Notes under the pieces: generated by a model
Told to the model about the DNA's origin: nothing
What the model saw: the letters and a program-made list of their open reading frames with translations, nothing else
The model's database searches: none
Assembly: GCA_022823085.1 (NCBI GenBank)
Contig: JAJDXV010000100.1
Span: 1 to 61,377 of the forward strand
Source of the DNA: Candidatus Poribacteria bacterium
GTDB lineage: Bacteria; Poribacteria; WGA-4E; WGA-3G
DNA length: 61,377 nt
Direction of reading: 5' to 3'
Translations under genes and position numbers: made by a program
Part shown: piece by piece, positions 18,268 through 28,236 of the stretch
Position numbering within the stretch: position 1 is the stretch's first letter
Layout: every line of letters starts with the position of its first letter

Positions 18268-20412
18268 TTAGAAGCCAGCACGGCCGACTGCAGTATTTTT
18301 CGCTCTATCGGTCACCTGAATGGTAATGGCGTGTGCGCCATCTGGAAGTTCACCGGTTTCCAATAGGAGCTGCTCACTTTTGGAATCGAAGATACCGTCA
18401 TCGGGGAAGATCGCCTTCCACTCCTGATCGCTGTCGATTTTATAGACGGCTTTCTCGATGGGTGTCCCCATATCTGTGACCCCACAGGTGATTTTGTAAG
18501 TGCCGTTCCCGTTCTTAGCGACTTGGATTTCGCCGATAGCGGGTTGGGTATTATCTACATCAAAGGGTTTGCTCACCTTCTCCGCGGATTTCGCCCAGCC
18601 GACAGGATTGCTCAGTTTGTCTGTTGCAACAACTTTGACCTGATAACGTCCATCTGCGACGGTCGTAATATCCCATTCGTATTCGGCTTTGGTGAGTTCT
18701 TTTTTTAGGAGTCGCCAGCTTCCTTCGGTGGCCGCTTTGTAGTAGAGCGTATATTGGAGCGTATCCTCATTCGCGTCTTCAACATTCCAAGTGACCTTCC
18801 AATTTTTCGAGGGGGCATCCCCGTTGCTGGATCCGCCGCTGCTACCGCTTCTTGAACCTGGCGGTGGTAAGTTGCCGCCGGAACGCCGTCTTTGGTCTTG
18901 GTTACCACTGCCGCTGCCGTCATCTATCGTAATACCAGTGAATCGTGGCTCAACATTCGTCTGTACGGAGGCGAGGGTAACTTTCTTCAAGACAGGTGTT
19001 TTTGCGGTGTCGGTCGTTGTGAACTTCGCGCGCCACTGAATGTACTGCGCGTCTCCATTCGTGACTTGGGACCCTTCGGCGGTTGCGAGTTCATCTGACC
19101 AATCACTCCATGTGTCATCCGGCTTTTTGGTATTACCGGTCCGGGTTGAGAAGGTAATCGTGGCACCTTCTTCTATGGCACCTTCCCAAGAGAGTTTGCC
19201 CCAACGGGAGAGGCTCTGTGCGTTGTGAACCTCTGACTCAAGCGTTCCTTCTTCCACGTAGTCGGTTGTAACAGTAAAGAGTTTGCCGGGATTACCGGTT
19301 GCTAAGAGTGTGGTGGGTTTTCCGTCAACCTCTCTTTGATGGATGGCGACGACTTGGTCTGCTGAGCATTTACCGATCTCCGTGTAGTCGCCTGTCATGG
19401 GATTAACGCGATAGATTTTTCCTTCGTTTCCTGTTCCGACAAGGATTTGGGAGTCGCTTTCCAAGACGATCGCCAGGATAAGCGGTTCTGGCGAATTCCA
19501 AACCGACACGGCTGTTCCGTCTGGGCGGATTTTGTAGAGATTAGACTTATTCTCTTGAGGGGGGCCACCGCCTGGAGGTGGCGGTCCAGTGGGAGTAGGC
19601 GGTCCTGCGCTGCTACCACTGCCGCGGCGATTTCTTGAAGGTTCAGCGGGTTGAGAGGTAACGGCTGCGGCGTAGAGATTCCCTTTGCTGTCCATTTCAA
19701 GAACACGAATTTCTTTTTGTGTTGCTTGATAGATAACCTTTGCAGTGCCGTCGTCCGTAATATGGTAAATAATGCCGTTGTCACCGCTTCCGGCGTAAAA
19801 GCCGTTTTCGTGGGCGAGAAGTGTCATGATATTTTGTTCTTCGGCATCAAATAGGACATCAGATTCACCGTCCGGTGTGATTTTGTAAATTTTCCCATCG
19901 GTTCCTGTTGCGGCGTAGAGATTGCCAGCGTCATCAAAGTGTAACGCCCAGACATACTTGTCCCCTTTATTAAGGAGAGTTGTCGGTGGTGTCGTCGCAT
20001 CGGTGATTTTGTAAATCAAGCCGTCGGGGCCTGTTCCGGCGTAAAGTGCGCCATCGGGTCCGATTGCAAGGCTATAGATAGTGACTTCGGGCGAGTTATA
20101 ATAAAGTTCAGCGGAGTCGCCTCCTGCACTAATCTTGTATATTTTCCCTTCGTTGCCAGTCCCAGCGTAGAGATTGCCTTCGGCATCTTCAACGATTGCC
20201 CAGACTTGGGTCTCTTTTAGTTTTGTAAAATCATCAATTTTCAGGGACAGCATCACGTCCCCGGTACTTGTGAGCGATAGATTTTTAGGCTTACCAGACT
20301 CGAAATCCGAATGGTTCTGCTGTTCCCACAACGAAGTTTTTACAGCGGATGCGACTCCGGCAAAAATAAAAATAGTTAGAATGATACTCCAAAAGGAGAT
20401 GACACGGCGCAT
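18268..20412 (-). CDS. Secreted beta-propeller protein with C-terminal beta-sandwich region
   Basis: 714 residues from an ATG preceded by GGAGG at nine bases; the longer frame lacks a site. A signal peptide (MRRVISFWSIILTIFIFAG) is followed by at least five propeller-type repeats with the theme G-[NA]-LYAGTG-[ND]-G-KIYKI, as in SMP-30/NHL-like and ligand-binding-sensor propellers. A proline/glycine-rich linker at about 265-290 and a second Gly/Ser linker near 540-555 separate modules. The C-terminus looks like fibronectin-III or Ig-like beta sandwiches (W-VTWNVEDANEDTLQYTLYYK). It is probably a periplasmic or extracellular binding protein. The next gene on the same strand is a secreted S55 peptidase. 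Confidence 0.75.
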   Translation of the reverse strand: MRRVISFWSIILTIFIFAGVASAVKTSLWEQQNHSDFESGKPKNLSLTSTGDVMLSLKIDDFTKLKETQVWAIVEDAEGNLYAGTGNEGKIYKISAGGDSAELYYNSPEVTIYSLAIGPDGALYAGTGPDGLIYKITDATTPPTTLLNKGDKYVWALHFDDAGNLYAATGTDGKIYKITPDGESDVLFDAEEQNIMTLLAHENGFYAGSGDNGIIYHITDDGTAKVIYQATQKEIRVLEMDSKGNLYAAAVTSQPAEPSRNRRGSGSSAGPPTPTGPPPPGGGPPQENKSNLYKIRPDGTAVSVWNSPEPLILAIVLESDSQILVGTGNEGKIYRVNPMTGDYTEIGKCSADQVVAIHQREVDGKPTTLLATGNPGKLFTVTTDYVEEGTLESEVHNAQSLSRWGKLSWEGAIEEGATITFSTRTGNTKKPDDTWSDWSDELATAEGSQVTNGDAQYIQWRAKFTTTDTAKTPVLKKVTLASVQTNVEPRFTGITIDDGSGSGNQDQRRRSGGNLPPPGSRSGSSGGSSNGDAPSKNWKVTWNVEDANEDTLQYTLYYKAATEGSWRLLKKELTKAEYEWDITTVADGRYQVKVVATDKLSNPVGWAKSAEKVSKPFDVDNTQPAIGEIQVAKNGNGTYKITCGVTDMGTPIEKAVYKIDSDQEWKAIFPDDGIFDSKSEQLLLETGELPDGAHAITIQVTDRAKNTAVGRAGF

Positions 20413-20544
20413 TGAAAATACCCTCCTATAGGGTTGTTTAAGCGAATCTTGATCGTAATGTGACAAGTCGCCAAATTTAAGTGTGTGTCCGTAGGTGCAG
20501 TTCCGAAACGTACCTACAAGCTGAAAACGTTAGTGGACGTAATA

Positions 20545-22428
20545 CTATTCGGCGTTCCTGTCAACAACAAATCGGATGATACCACTGCCAGAAATCACGT
20601 AGTTTGTGGACACCTTATCAACGTGCAAGGCTGTGCCGGAGGTGTACCCACTATTGCCGACGACCTGTTTAGCCGTATTCATCACAGACATGACTGAAGG
20701 CGGTAGATTCGAGAATTCTTCACCTTGAACGGTGAGTCCCGGTTGCGGTACTGAGAGTTCCAAAATGATATTGGAATTGTTTTCCTCGCGTTTCAACAGT
20801 TCAACCAATTGGTTGATGTTTCGATATCGGAAGTTATAGGGTGCGCGGGAACGCTGCCACGACTCATAAAAATTCCCGTTAGAGGCGAGTAACATAACGA
20901 GTCCGTCAGGCGTATCTTTTGGAATTGTGATTGTTCCTGTCAGGACGATAGGCATCTCAAGATAGGGCTGCAAAGTTATTTCGACTGCGACAGTCTCACC
21001 GGGACGGTAGCGCAGCTTATCGACGCGTAGACTCTGGATGCCTGCTGTCCGACGTTTATCTTCTACCTTGATATCGAGATCGACTTTTTCTACGTGAACC
21101 TTTGTGTAGGTGTTGCTATCTAACATTGCCATTGGGAGCATGAGTGTTTGCATGACACCAAACGAAGGGGACCCGCTGGAAGAATAAATATTCTTATAGG
21201 TCAATTCACGGTTTTTGAGGTCAGGATGATCTTTCAAGGTGATGGTGGCGCCTAAGTTGACTGTATGGTCGTGGAAATAGAATTCCAATGCGTCCAAGAG
21301 GTAGGATGTTCCAATTGCGGTATAGAGGCCGGATATACCACGGTCCCTTATCACTTCATAGTATTTTTGGTGGCGTTTTCCGTCGGTTGTTTGTATGTTG
21401 ACGTTGACGGGGATATAGCTCGGATGTTTACCGATGATACCGGCGATAGAAGTTTCTCGGTCTTGGACTAAGGTGCCGATGGGTTGTGTCGGTGCTGCGA
21501 CTTTAGAAGATCGGGAGGTACTCGGAAGAATAAAATGGACATGTCCGCCTGAAAGGGGAAGATTGACGTTGCCTTCCGACGACGCGCCGTGTCCATAAGC
21601 GAGTAATTCCTTTCCGTCCACATGCGTGATAGTGCCGTAGCCAAAAAATGAGACATCGCCACGGACGAATTCCGTTCCGATAATCTGTCCTTCCTCAACG
21701 GGTGATTCTTTAATACGTCCACCACCACCTGCGGCTTGAACTGGCGTAAAGTTGAATTTGTTAAAAACGGGTTTAACGAATCGCATCAGTTCTGGATTCA
21801 GTGGTGGCATTGCAAGAGGTATTGATAGCTGGGCAGACCGGGCTCGGGCGGGGACATTAGAAACACTCTCAAACCACATATCTTCAAAAGTGCGGGGTGT
21901 ATGTGTGATTTCACCGTTGCGAAGCAGGGAGGCACCCATATTTAAATCGGATGTTTGTACCCCTGCGGCATCACCGAGATCAAAGAGTTGCATGCCTTGG
22001 TAGCTCAAATTAGGTTCCATGCCGCGTTGTGCGACTTTAACCATCAATTCGATCGGCGTGACACCAAAGAGATTGGCATGTTCGCGCTGGTTGTAATGTC
22101 CAAGTGAAAGTGCGCCCATGAGTCGTCCGTCAAGATACATTGGACTCCCGCTCATTCCACCTGCGACACCGGTACGTTTAAAGTTCTCGCTGAGACCTTT
22201 ACACCACACCACATGCCATCCGGGGTAACTGTCGTATTCGATACTCACAACTTCATATTCAAATTCTTCAACCGTTATTCCAGAAAATACCGTGTAGCCT
22301 TTCCCTTTCATGCCAGGTTTTACCTCGGTCAACGGCATAAACTTCTCAGCATCCCACTTAATCTGTGCGTGGCTATAATAGGTAGTCAAGCAGAACACTA
22401 TCAGTGCAAAAACCCAAGCCTTTTTCAC
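20545..22428 (-). CDS. Secreted S55 (SpoIVB-type) peptidase domain protein
   Basis: 627 residues from a GTG start: AGGGAGGAG lies nine bases upstream and the resulting MKKAW start matches the paralogous fragment at 8025. The signal peptide runs to about AHAQ or SHAQ (residue 21). The peptidase core has the serine loop VAGGMSGSPMYLDGRLMGAL with Ser93 as likely nucleophile. The following YGHGASSEGNVNLPLSGGHVHF and AGIIG segments are typical of S55 proteins of non-sporulating bacteria. The second half is a beta-rich region of unknown role. It probably processes exported proteins; a sporulation role is not implied. A truncated N-terminal copy sits in the export operon at 7.8-8.0 kb. Confidence 0.82.
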   Translation of the reverse strand: MKKAWVFALIVFCLTTYYSHAQIKWDAEKFMPLTEVKPGMKGKGYTVFSGITVEEFEYEVVSIEYDSYPGWHVVWCKGLSENFKRTGVAGGMSGSPMYLDGRLMGALSLGHYNQREHANLFGVTPIELMVKVAQRGMEPNLSYQGMQLFDLGDAAGVQTSDLNMGASLLRNGEITHTPRTFEDMWFESVSNVPARARSAQLSIPLAMPPLNPELMRFVKPVFNKFNFTPVQAAGGGGRIKESPVEEGQIIGTEFVRGDVSFFGYGTITHVDGKELLAYGHGASSEGNVNLPLSGGHVHFILPSTSRSSKVAAPTQPIGTLVQDRETSIAGIIGKHPSYIPVNVNIQTTDGKRHQKYYEVIRDRGISGLYTAIGTSYLLDALEFYFHDHTVNLGATITLKDHPDLKNRELTYKNIYSSSGSPSFGVMQTLMLPMAMLDSNTYTKVHVEKVDLDIKVEDKRRTAGIQSLRVDKLRYRPGETVAVEITLQPYLEMPIVLTGTITIPKDTPDGLVMLLASNGNFYESWQRSRAPYNFRYRNINQLVELLKREENNSNIILELSVPQPGLTVQGEEFSNLPPSVMSVMNTAKQVVGNSGYTSGTALHVDKVSTNYVISGSGIIRFVVDRNAE

Positions 22429-22700
22429 AGCATTACTCCTCCCTAAACTATTCAAAATCTGTTTTTTTTGTTCGTAACAAGGATCTCAATCAGACGTTGA
22501 TTGAGCAGTAGAGCCGTCACGTAGTCTCACTTTTACAACCTAAGTGTCTGCAAAATATCGGTAGGTCTATTTTTCGTATAGAAACGATAATGGCTCTGCG
22601 TTATATAGTATTGTCCAAAACATTCAAGACTGATGATATATTATATCAAAATAGCGAATCCGATGTCAACTGAATTGGTTAAAAAGTTGTTATATTAAGT

Positions 22701-22819
22701 AGGACTTACGCATATCGCTCTTTTGTACCACAATCTGTTAGATTGTGACACCAGAACGCTGTGTTTTCAGAAGAATTTCATCTAACAGAACCACCTATAG
22801 CCAAAAGTGCGTAAGTCCT
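22701..22819. mobile_element. MITE-like element, copy 1
   Basis: 119 bases bounded by the perfect 12-base inverted repeats AGGACTTACGCA (22701-22712) and TGCGTAAGTCCT (22808-22819). TTAAGT lies directly before it and again one base after it, a possible target duplication. Internal blocks (GCTCTTTTGTA, TTGTGACAC, AACGCT, TGTTTTC) recur in inverted orientation in copy 2 at 55.6 kb. No coding capacity. It occupies most of the 493-base gap before glpK; the rest shows nothing recognisable. Confidence 0.8.
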
Positions 22820-22921
22820 GTTAAGTATGACTGACTCTGATTTCCAATTGCTATTTTTTTTTTGACGTGTTATGCTTTTTTAACTAAAACTTTAGCATCC
22901 ATCAGGAGATTTTTTTATCGT

Positions 22922-24463
22922 ATGCCCAACACCGCTTGTATTCTCTCTATTGATCAAGGGACAACAGGTACAACGGTGCTTCTTGTTGACATGCGTGGCA
23001 ACATCGTTGCGAAAGGGTACCGAGAATTCAGACAGTATTACCCACGTCCCGGTTGGGTAGAACACGATCCGGATGAAATCTGGGATGCCACTCTCCATGC
23101 CATAGACGCGCTTTTTGAAGATAAAACACCGAATATTGTCGCGCTTGGCATTGCGAATCAACGCGAAACGACGCTCATCTGGAACCGAGAGACCGGTAAA
23201 CCGATCTATCCCGCCATCGTGTGGCAGTGTCGGCGTACTGCGGAGATGTGTGATACACTTGCGAAACAGGGGATTTCAGAAGTGCTAAAGCAGAAGACAG
23301 GTCTCGTGTTGGATGCCTATTTTTCTGCAACAAAGGTTGCGTGGATTCTGGATAACGTCAGCGGTGCGAGGGCGCAGGCGGAACGTGGGGAACTCGCTTT
23401 TGGTACCGTAGATACTTGGCTCTTGTGGAAATTAACCGACGGGGCTGTCCATAAAACCGATTATACAAACGCATCGCGTACACTTCTCTTTAATATTAAT
23501 ACACTTTCGTGGGACGAGACGCTTTTGGAAATCTTCAACGTCCCTAAAACGGTATTGCCCGAGGTTTTTCCGTCTGCGAACAACTTCGGCACGGCGAGTT
23601 TTTACCGCAATTTCTGGCTCGAAACCTTTGGTAAAAATATAGGTGTAGACGGTGTTCCAATTGCTGGAATCGCAGGCGATCAACAAGCAGCTCTTTTTGG
23701 ACAATTATGTACGAGGCCCGGTATGACAAAAAACACATACGGTACGGGCTGTTTCCTCATGCTCAATACAGGTGATGAAAAGGTAGAAACAGATAGCGGA
23801 CTGCTGACAACGCTCGCCTGTAGTTTAGATGGAAGGCCTGTCTACGCGCTTGAAGGGAGTGTTTTCGTTGCTGGTGCTGCGGTTCAGTGGCTACGAGACG
23901 GCATCCAGATTATTGGTAACGCTTCGGAAACGGAAGCGATCGCGTCCGGGATGCCTGATACGGGTGGTGTCTTTGTTGTCCCAGCCTTCACCGGTCTCGG
24001 TGCGCCTTATTGGGATGCTGAGGCACGCGGTGCTATCCTCGGTTTAACACGTGGGAGTACACGCACCCATATTATCCGCGCGACTTTGGAATCCATCGCG
24101 TATCAATCGGCAGATGTTGTCGCTGCAATGGTGGCAGATGCGGATATGACGATTGATCGGTTACGCGTTGATGGTGGTGCGACTGCTAATAATTTCCTGA
24201 TGCAGTTCCAAGCAGATATTCTCGGAATAGATGTGGAACGTCCGGCACAAATTGAATCAACAGGATTGGGGGCTGCGTATCTCGCTGGCATTACGATCGG
24301 ATTTTGGAGCGACGTTGAAGAACTTGAGGCACACCGTTCAGCACAAGCGACAGCCGCTGACGATGTTTCTACGACTTGTGTCTTTTCACCGCAGATTGAC
24401 ACGGATGAACGGAACCGAAAACTTGAACAGTGGAAACGAGCCGTAGAACGTGTGATGCGGTAA
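22922..24463 (+). CDS. glpK: Glycerol kinase
   Basis: 513 residues from the ATG 12-13 bases after AGGAG; the longer frame adds 20 unlikely residues. GlpK phosphorylates glycerol to glycerol-3-phosphate. FGGY-family motifs are clear: LSIDQGTTGTT (phosphate-1), IANQRETTLIWNRETG, GTVDTWLLWKLT, DQQAALFGQLC, NTYGTGCFLMLNTG, FTGLGAPYWD and RVDGGATANNFLMQFQADILG. No glpF or glpD neighbour is present. A heptamer repeat array separates it from the histidine kinase. Confidence 0.96.
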   Translation: MPNTACILSIDQGTTGTTVLLVDMRGNIVAKGYREFRQYYPRPGWVEHDPDEIWDATLHAIDALFEDKTPNIVALGIANQRETTLIWNRETGKPIYPAIVWQCRRTAEMCDTLAKQGISEVLKQKTGLVLDAYFSATKVAWILDNVSGARAQAERGELAFGTVDTWLLWKLTDGAVHKTDYTNASRTLLFNINTLSWDETLLEIFNVPKTVLPEVFPSANNFGTASFYRNFWLETFGKNIGVDGVPIAGIAGDQQAALFGQLCTRPGMTKNTYGTGCFLMLNTGDEKVETDSGLLTTLACSLDGRPVYALEGSVFVAGAAVQWLRDGIQIIGNASETEAIASGMPDTGGVFVVPAFTGLGAPYWDAEARGAILGLTRGSTRTHIIRATLESIAYQSADVVAAMVADADMTIDRLRVDGGATANNFLMQFQADILGIDVERPAQIESTGLGAAYLAGITIGFWSDVEELEAHRSAQATAADDVSTTCVFSPQIDTDERNRKLEQWKRAVERVMR

Positions 24464-24469
24464 AAAATA

Positions 24470-24582
24470 GTGGTAAGTTATAAGTTATAAGTAGGGTGTT
24501 AAGGAGATTTACCTACGACCACTTAACTTATACCTTAAAGGTTGCGCAGCAACCGTACTGTTAACTGTTAACTGTTAACTTC
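24470..24582. repeat. Heptamer-type repeat array with a hairpin
   Basis: Contains AAGTTATAAGTTATAAG, its partial inverse ACTTAACTTATA, the hairpin GGTTGC-GCA-GCAACC (24540-24554), and three CTGTTAA units ending one base before the kinase ATG. No separate ribosome site for the kinase is evident, so the array forms its 5' leader. Confidence 0.65.
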
Positions 24583-24583
24583 T

Positions 24584-26278
24584 ATGCGACTCCAATGGAA
24601 GTATTCCCTTGTTATCAATCTTTCTGTCATAGCAATCCTCGTGGCATTTTACTTCTTTGATAGTATCCGTGTCCGAAACGAGATGAATGCGCTCCACGCC
24701 TTGGGAGCAGAACGCGGGGCTGAACTGAGAAAAATTGCTGAAAACACGATTCTTGATGCTGTTGTCAGAGAAATCGAAACGACAAAGGCGTTTAAGGCAC
24801 AACAATTGGATCAAGTGCTCAACGCGCTAAAGCGGGAACATCCCGACATGCGAGATGTCCTGAACATCCACATCTCCTTAGGCGATACCCGTATCCGTTC
24901 GAGCCTACTCGCTGGTGAAGATGCTGTCGTCATTAATCTGGATTCACCGGATCTTGAGCAAATCGAGACAAAAGGGGCGACGATACATGCCGTTGAGGGA
25001 CGGAACGCAACAGCCATTGTAATTAAATACATCGCCCCTTTGACAGCACCGGAGCCAGTTGAGTTAGAACCGAGTGATTTCGCTTATGAACAGATACTTG
25101 ATGAGGGAATGCTACCGTTGGATGATGTCTGGTATGATGCTTGGTGGCGGGTCTTTAGTGAAGATGTCTATATGCCAGAAGAACCCGTGATATCTGAAGA
25201 AAAAGGTAGGCGTTGGCAAGTTACTGATCAAGAAATAGGGAATCTCTACAACTTATGGAAGCAAGATGGAATTTTATGGATTCAGAGATCCTTGACCGGC
25301 TATATGCAGGTGCTTTTTGATGTGCCCTATATTGACCGGTCAATCCGAAACTCATTGCTGATGCACGCGATCCTGATTGTGATTGTCGGTGCGCTTCTCG
25401 TGATTCTGATTGATTTAACAACGAACCATCTGATTATGAGGCCGTTAGAACGGATGACAAGTATTATTCAGAGCGCGGAAAGTGGCGATTTACCTGTCAC
25501 ACAGGACTATTCCTCGGATGAGATCGGTCGGGCAACCTATAACCTTGTCCGAATGTTGTGGCAGTTGCGGGATTCACACTCGAAGCGGATTGCTGCGTTG
25601 GGACAGTTCGCCGCGGGTGTGGCACACGAAATTCGGAATCCGCTTAATTCGATCGGGATGACTGCGCAGCACCTGAAATCTGTTTTCTCGCAACAAAGGG
25701 TGAGTAAAGATGATATCGAAGAGGCGAAAGAGCTTTTAGAGATTGTTGACAACAAAATTCAGGAGCTGAAGCAGACTTCGGAGCAGTTCCTTACCTTGAA
25801 TCGACCGAGAAAATTGAACATAGAATTGGTGAACCTCAATACGCTTGTGGAGCAGGTACTATCAGAATTCGCGCTTGTCGCTGAAGAAGCTAAGGTTCAG
25901 TTGATTAGAAATTATGAAGCCAGTTTGCCGAATGTTCCGCTTGATGCGACCTTGATGCGGCAGACGCTCTTTAATTTCGTGCAAAACAGTATCCAAGCGA
26001 TGCCCAAGGGGGGGAGTATCTACATGAGCACTTCGGACGAGAAAACGGATAAGGATACGGCACACGCAGTGATCGAAATTCGGGATACCGGTATCGGCAT
26101 CGCTGAAGAAATTCAGGAACAGATTTACGATGCCTATTTTACAACGAAGGACGCGACGGGTGGTATCGGACTTGGTCTGGCTATTTCACATCAGATTATT
26201 ATTGCCCATGGTGGTAAGGTCGAAGTCCGAAGCAAAATGGGAATGGGAACGGCTTTTAAAATCAGTCTTCCGCTTTAG
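24584..26278 (+). CDS. Membrane sensor histidine kinase (NtrB-like)
   Basis: 564 residues. Transmembrane segments at about 8-25 and 258-278 bracket a ~230-residue periplasmic sensor with no recognised fold. A HAMP-like linker (MRPLERMTSIIQSAESGDLP) leads to the phosphoacceptor FAAGVAHEIRNPL with His348. The ATPase domain has an N box (NFVQNSIQAM), G1 (DTGIGI), F box (YFTTK) and G2 (GIGLGLAI). It would autophosphorylate and transfer to the NtrC-type regulator encoded 14 bases downstream. The signal sensed is unknown. Confidence 0.93.
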   Translation: MRLQWKYSLVINLSVIAILVAFYFFDSIRVRNEMNALHALGAERGAELRKIAENTILDAVVREIETTKAFKAQQLDQVLNALKREHPDMRDVLNIHISLGDTRIRSSLLAGEDAVVINLDSPDLEQIETKGATIHAVEGRNATAIVIKYIAPLTAPEPVELEPSDFAYEQILDEGMLPLDDVWYDAWWRVFSEDVYMPEEPVISEEKGRRWQVTDQEIGNLYNLWKQDGILWIQRSLTGYMQVLFDVPYIDRSIRNSLLMHAILIVIVGALLVILIDLTTNHLIMRPLERMTSIIQSAESGDLPVTQDYSSDEIGRATYNLVRMLWQLRDSHSKRIAALGQFAAGVAHEIRNPLNSIGMTAQHLKSVFSQQRVSKDDIEEAKELLEIVDNKIQELKQTSEQFLTLNRPRKLNIELVNLNTLVEQVLSEFALVAEEAKVQLIRNYEASLPNVPLDATLMRQTLFNFVQNSIQAMPKGGSIYMSTSDEKTDKDTAHAVIEIRDTGIGIAEEIQEQIYDAYFTTKDATGGIGLGLAISHQIIIAHGGKVEVRSKMGMGTAFKISLPL

Positions 26279-26292
26279 AGGAGAACCGAACG

Positions 26293-27675
26293 ATGGCATC
26301 CATACTGATTGTAGACGATGACCAAGCACAATTGACAATTTTACAGCGCATTTTGAAACGCGAAGGGTACGCGGTTGAGACTGTCGAGGGCAGTGAAGCG
26401 GCACTTGAGGTCTTAGCGGATCGAATGTTTGACCTCGTTATTAGCGACATGTGGATGTCGGCACGGTTTGAGGGTCGCGATCTGTTGCAGGAGATAAAAC
26501 GGACGGACCCCGATCTGCCGGTGCTTATTATGACAGCTTATGCGGAGCTCAACGACGCTGTCAACCTTGTGGCACATGAGGGTGCGTTCTACTATCTTGA
26601 GAAACCGATCCAGATTGATGTTCTTAAACGCGAGGTGAAGCACGCCCTACAGATGCGCGGGGCGCTTTCGGACCCGGAAGAGGAGAGCGACGCATCCGTT
26701 CCGGAAATTCAGATTGATGACATTGTCGGTGAAAGTGTGCAGATGCAGGAACTTTTCAAAAAGATGGCTCGAATCCTGCACCGTGGTGTCACGCAGGTTC
26801 TCATTACAGGCGAGACGGGTTCCGGAAAGAGTCTCATCGCACGGGCCCTGCACAAACACGGACTTAGAAAGGATAAACCTTTCATCGCTGTCAACTGTGG
26901 TGCGATCCCTGACACGTTGATTGAAAGTGAACTCTTTGGACACGAAAAAGGGGCATTTACGGATGCTTCGCATCAGAAGAAAGGGCTTTTTGAGGTGGCA
27001 AATGAGGGGATACTCTTCCTTGATGAAATCGGGGATCTTCCGATCCAGACGCAGAGTAAACTCCTCCACGTTCTTGAGGAGCGCGAGATACGCCGCGTTG
27101 GTGGGACACAGAGCATTAAAGTAGATGTATGCGTGGTTGCTGCGACAAATAAGAATCTAATTCAGGCGGTCCGAGACAGTGCATTCCGTGAAGACCTCTA
27201 TTTCCGTTTGAATGTGATTCCGCTTCACGTTCCACCGTTACGGGAGCATCCGGAGGACATCCCGATGCTCGTGAATTTTCTTATCCAGAAATTCAGCAAC
27301 GAATACGTGGAGGCGACTCCAAAGGAGGTTACGCCGCAAGCGATGTCCGCGCTCCGACGCTATGAATGGCCCGGTAATATTCGGCAATTAGAAAATTATC
27401 TCCGTCGGATCTTTGTGCTTTCGGAGAATGAGGTGATTGACAAAGACGAATTGCCGCCTGAAATCTTAGATACCTCGCTGCCGACAACAGATGTTGAATT
27501 CGATATTCCAGAAGAGGGTGTTTCACTTGATGAAATTATCAAGGAATATGTGTGCAGTGCGTTGACGAAAAGCAACGGTACACAGATCCAAGCGGCAAAA
27601 CTGCTCGGTATATCGCGTCGTAAACTTCAGCATCGGATGCAAAAATACGGATTACAAAGTCAGGATTTCAAGTAG
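26293..27675 (+). CDS. NtrC-family sigma-54-type response regulator with GAFTDA loop
   Basis: 460 residues. The receiver domain has acidic Asp8-10, phosphoacceptor Asp52 (VISDMWM) and Lys104. The AAA+ domain has Walker A GETGSGKS (173-180), LFGHEKGAFTDA (220-225), Walker B ILFLDEIGDL and an arginine-rich sensor II. A Fis-type helix-turn-helix ends the protein (TQIQAAKLLGISRRKLQHRMQKYG). The sigma-54-contact motif reads GAFTDA rather than GAFTGA, a variant whose effect on sigma-54 contact is uncertain. It forms a two-component operon with the kinase just upstream. No -24/-12 promoter was recognised for the neighbours. Confidence 0.94.
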   Translation: MASILIVDDDQAQLTILQRILKREGYAVETVEGSEAALEVLADRMFDLVISDMWMSARFEGRDLLQEIKRTDPDLPVLIMTAYAELNDAVNLVAHEGAFYYLEKPIQIDVLKREVKHALQMRGALSDPEEESDASVPEIQIDDIVGESVQMQELFKKMARILHRGVTQVLITGETGSGKSLIARALHKHGLRKDKPFIAVNCGAIPDTLIESELFGHEKGAFTDASHQKKGLFEVANEGILFLDEIGDLPIQTQSKLLHVLEEREIRRVGGTQSIKVDVCVVAATNKNLIQAVRDSAFREDLYFRLNVIPLHVPPLREHPEDIPMLVNFLIQKFSNEYVEATPKEVTPQAMSALRRYEWPGNIRQLENYLRRIFVLSENEVIDKDELPPEILDTSLPTTDVEFDIPEEGVSLDEIIKEYVCSALTKSNGTQIQAAKLLGISRRKLQHRMQKYGLQSQDFK

Positions 27676-27713
27676 TTAGCAGTTAACAGTTAACAGTTAA
27701 CAGTACGCAGTTA
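27674..27713. repeat. Heptamer array
   Basis: AGTTAGC-AGTTAAC-AGTTAAC-AGTTAAC style tandem heptamers begin at the regulator's stop codon. Same family as the arrays at 4.3, 24.5, 37.4, 39.7 and 44.0 kb. Confidence 0.7.
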
Positions 27714-27771
27714 AGAGATAACCTGTGGCAGTTACAGGAAATGTCCCTGACACAATGTCTTAAAGGACATC

Positions 27772-28215
27772 CTAATACTGGGGGAGCTGCGTGTCGATTT
27801 CTTGTGCCCATTGGTCTATGCCGCCGACCAAGCTCTTCACCGATTTAAAACCGAGTTGTTGTAAAAGAAACGCAGCGTCGAGGCTCCGCATCCCCCAGTG
27901 GCAATATACTACGATCTCAACGGCAGGTGTAATCTCTCGACACCGTCTCGGTAACTCTCCTAACGGAATCAATATAGCCCCTGGGATGTGAACCATCTCA
28001 TATTCCCACTGCTCACGGACATCCAACAAAATGAACCGTTTGTTTTCGTCTACCATCTCTTTGAGTTGGTGCGGTGTGATAGTGTACGTGTCGGCATCGA
28101 GTGGAAGGATCGCTTCCGCTACACTGGGTGCAGCCTTCGGCAAGTTTCGTCTTTCCCGGTTTCTCAAATACTGACGCTGTATCTTTTTGAGTGCTTGTTT
28201 AATATATCTGAACAT
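27772..28215 (-). CDS. Rhodanese-like domain protein
   Basis: 147 residues. A basic N-terminal helix (about 1-30) precedes a single rhodanese domain: ITPHQLKEMV, ILLDVREQWEYEMVHIPGAILIPLGEL, and the active-site loop VVYCHWGMRS with the persulfide-forming cysteine, then GFKSVKSLVGGIDQW. Such proteins carry sulfane sulfur or act in thiol chemistry; the acceptor is not evident. It lies 21 bases upstream of nothing on its own strand (the TonB receptor gene precedes it), so it may be the second gene of that transcript. Confidence 0.88.
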   Translation of the reverse strand: MFRYIKQALKKIQRQYLRNRERRNLPKAAPSVAEAILPLDADTYTITPHQLKEMVDENKRFILLDVREQWEYEMVHIPGAILIPLGELPRRCREITPAVEIVVYCHWGMRSLDAAFLLQQLGFKSVKSLVGGIDQWAQEIDTQLPQY

Positions 28216-28236
28216 TACTGAGAACTATTAACTTCC

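Noticed and set aside
20545..22428. Sporulation protein SpoIVB
   Set aside because: Only the S55 peptidase fold is shared; the diderm gene context has no sporulation genes.
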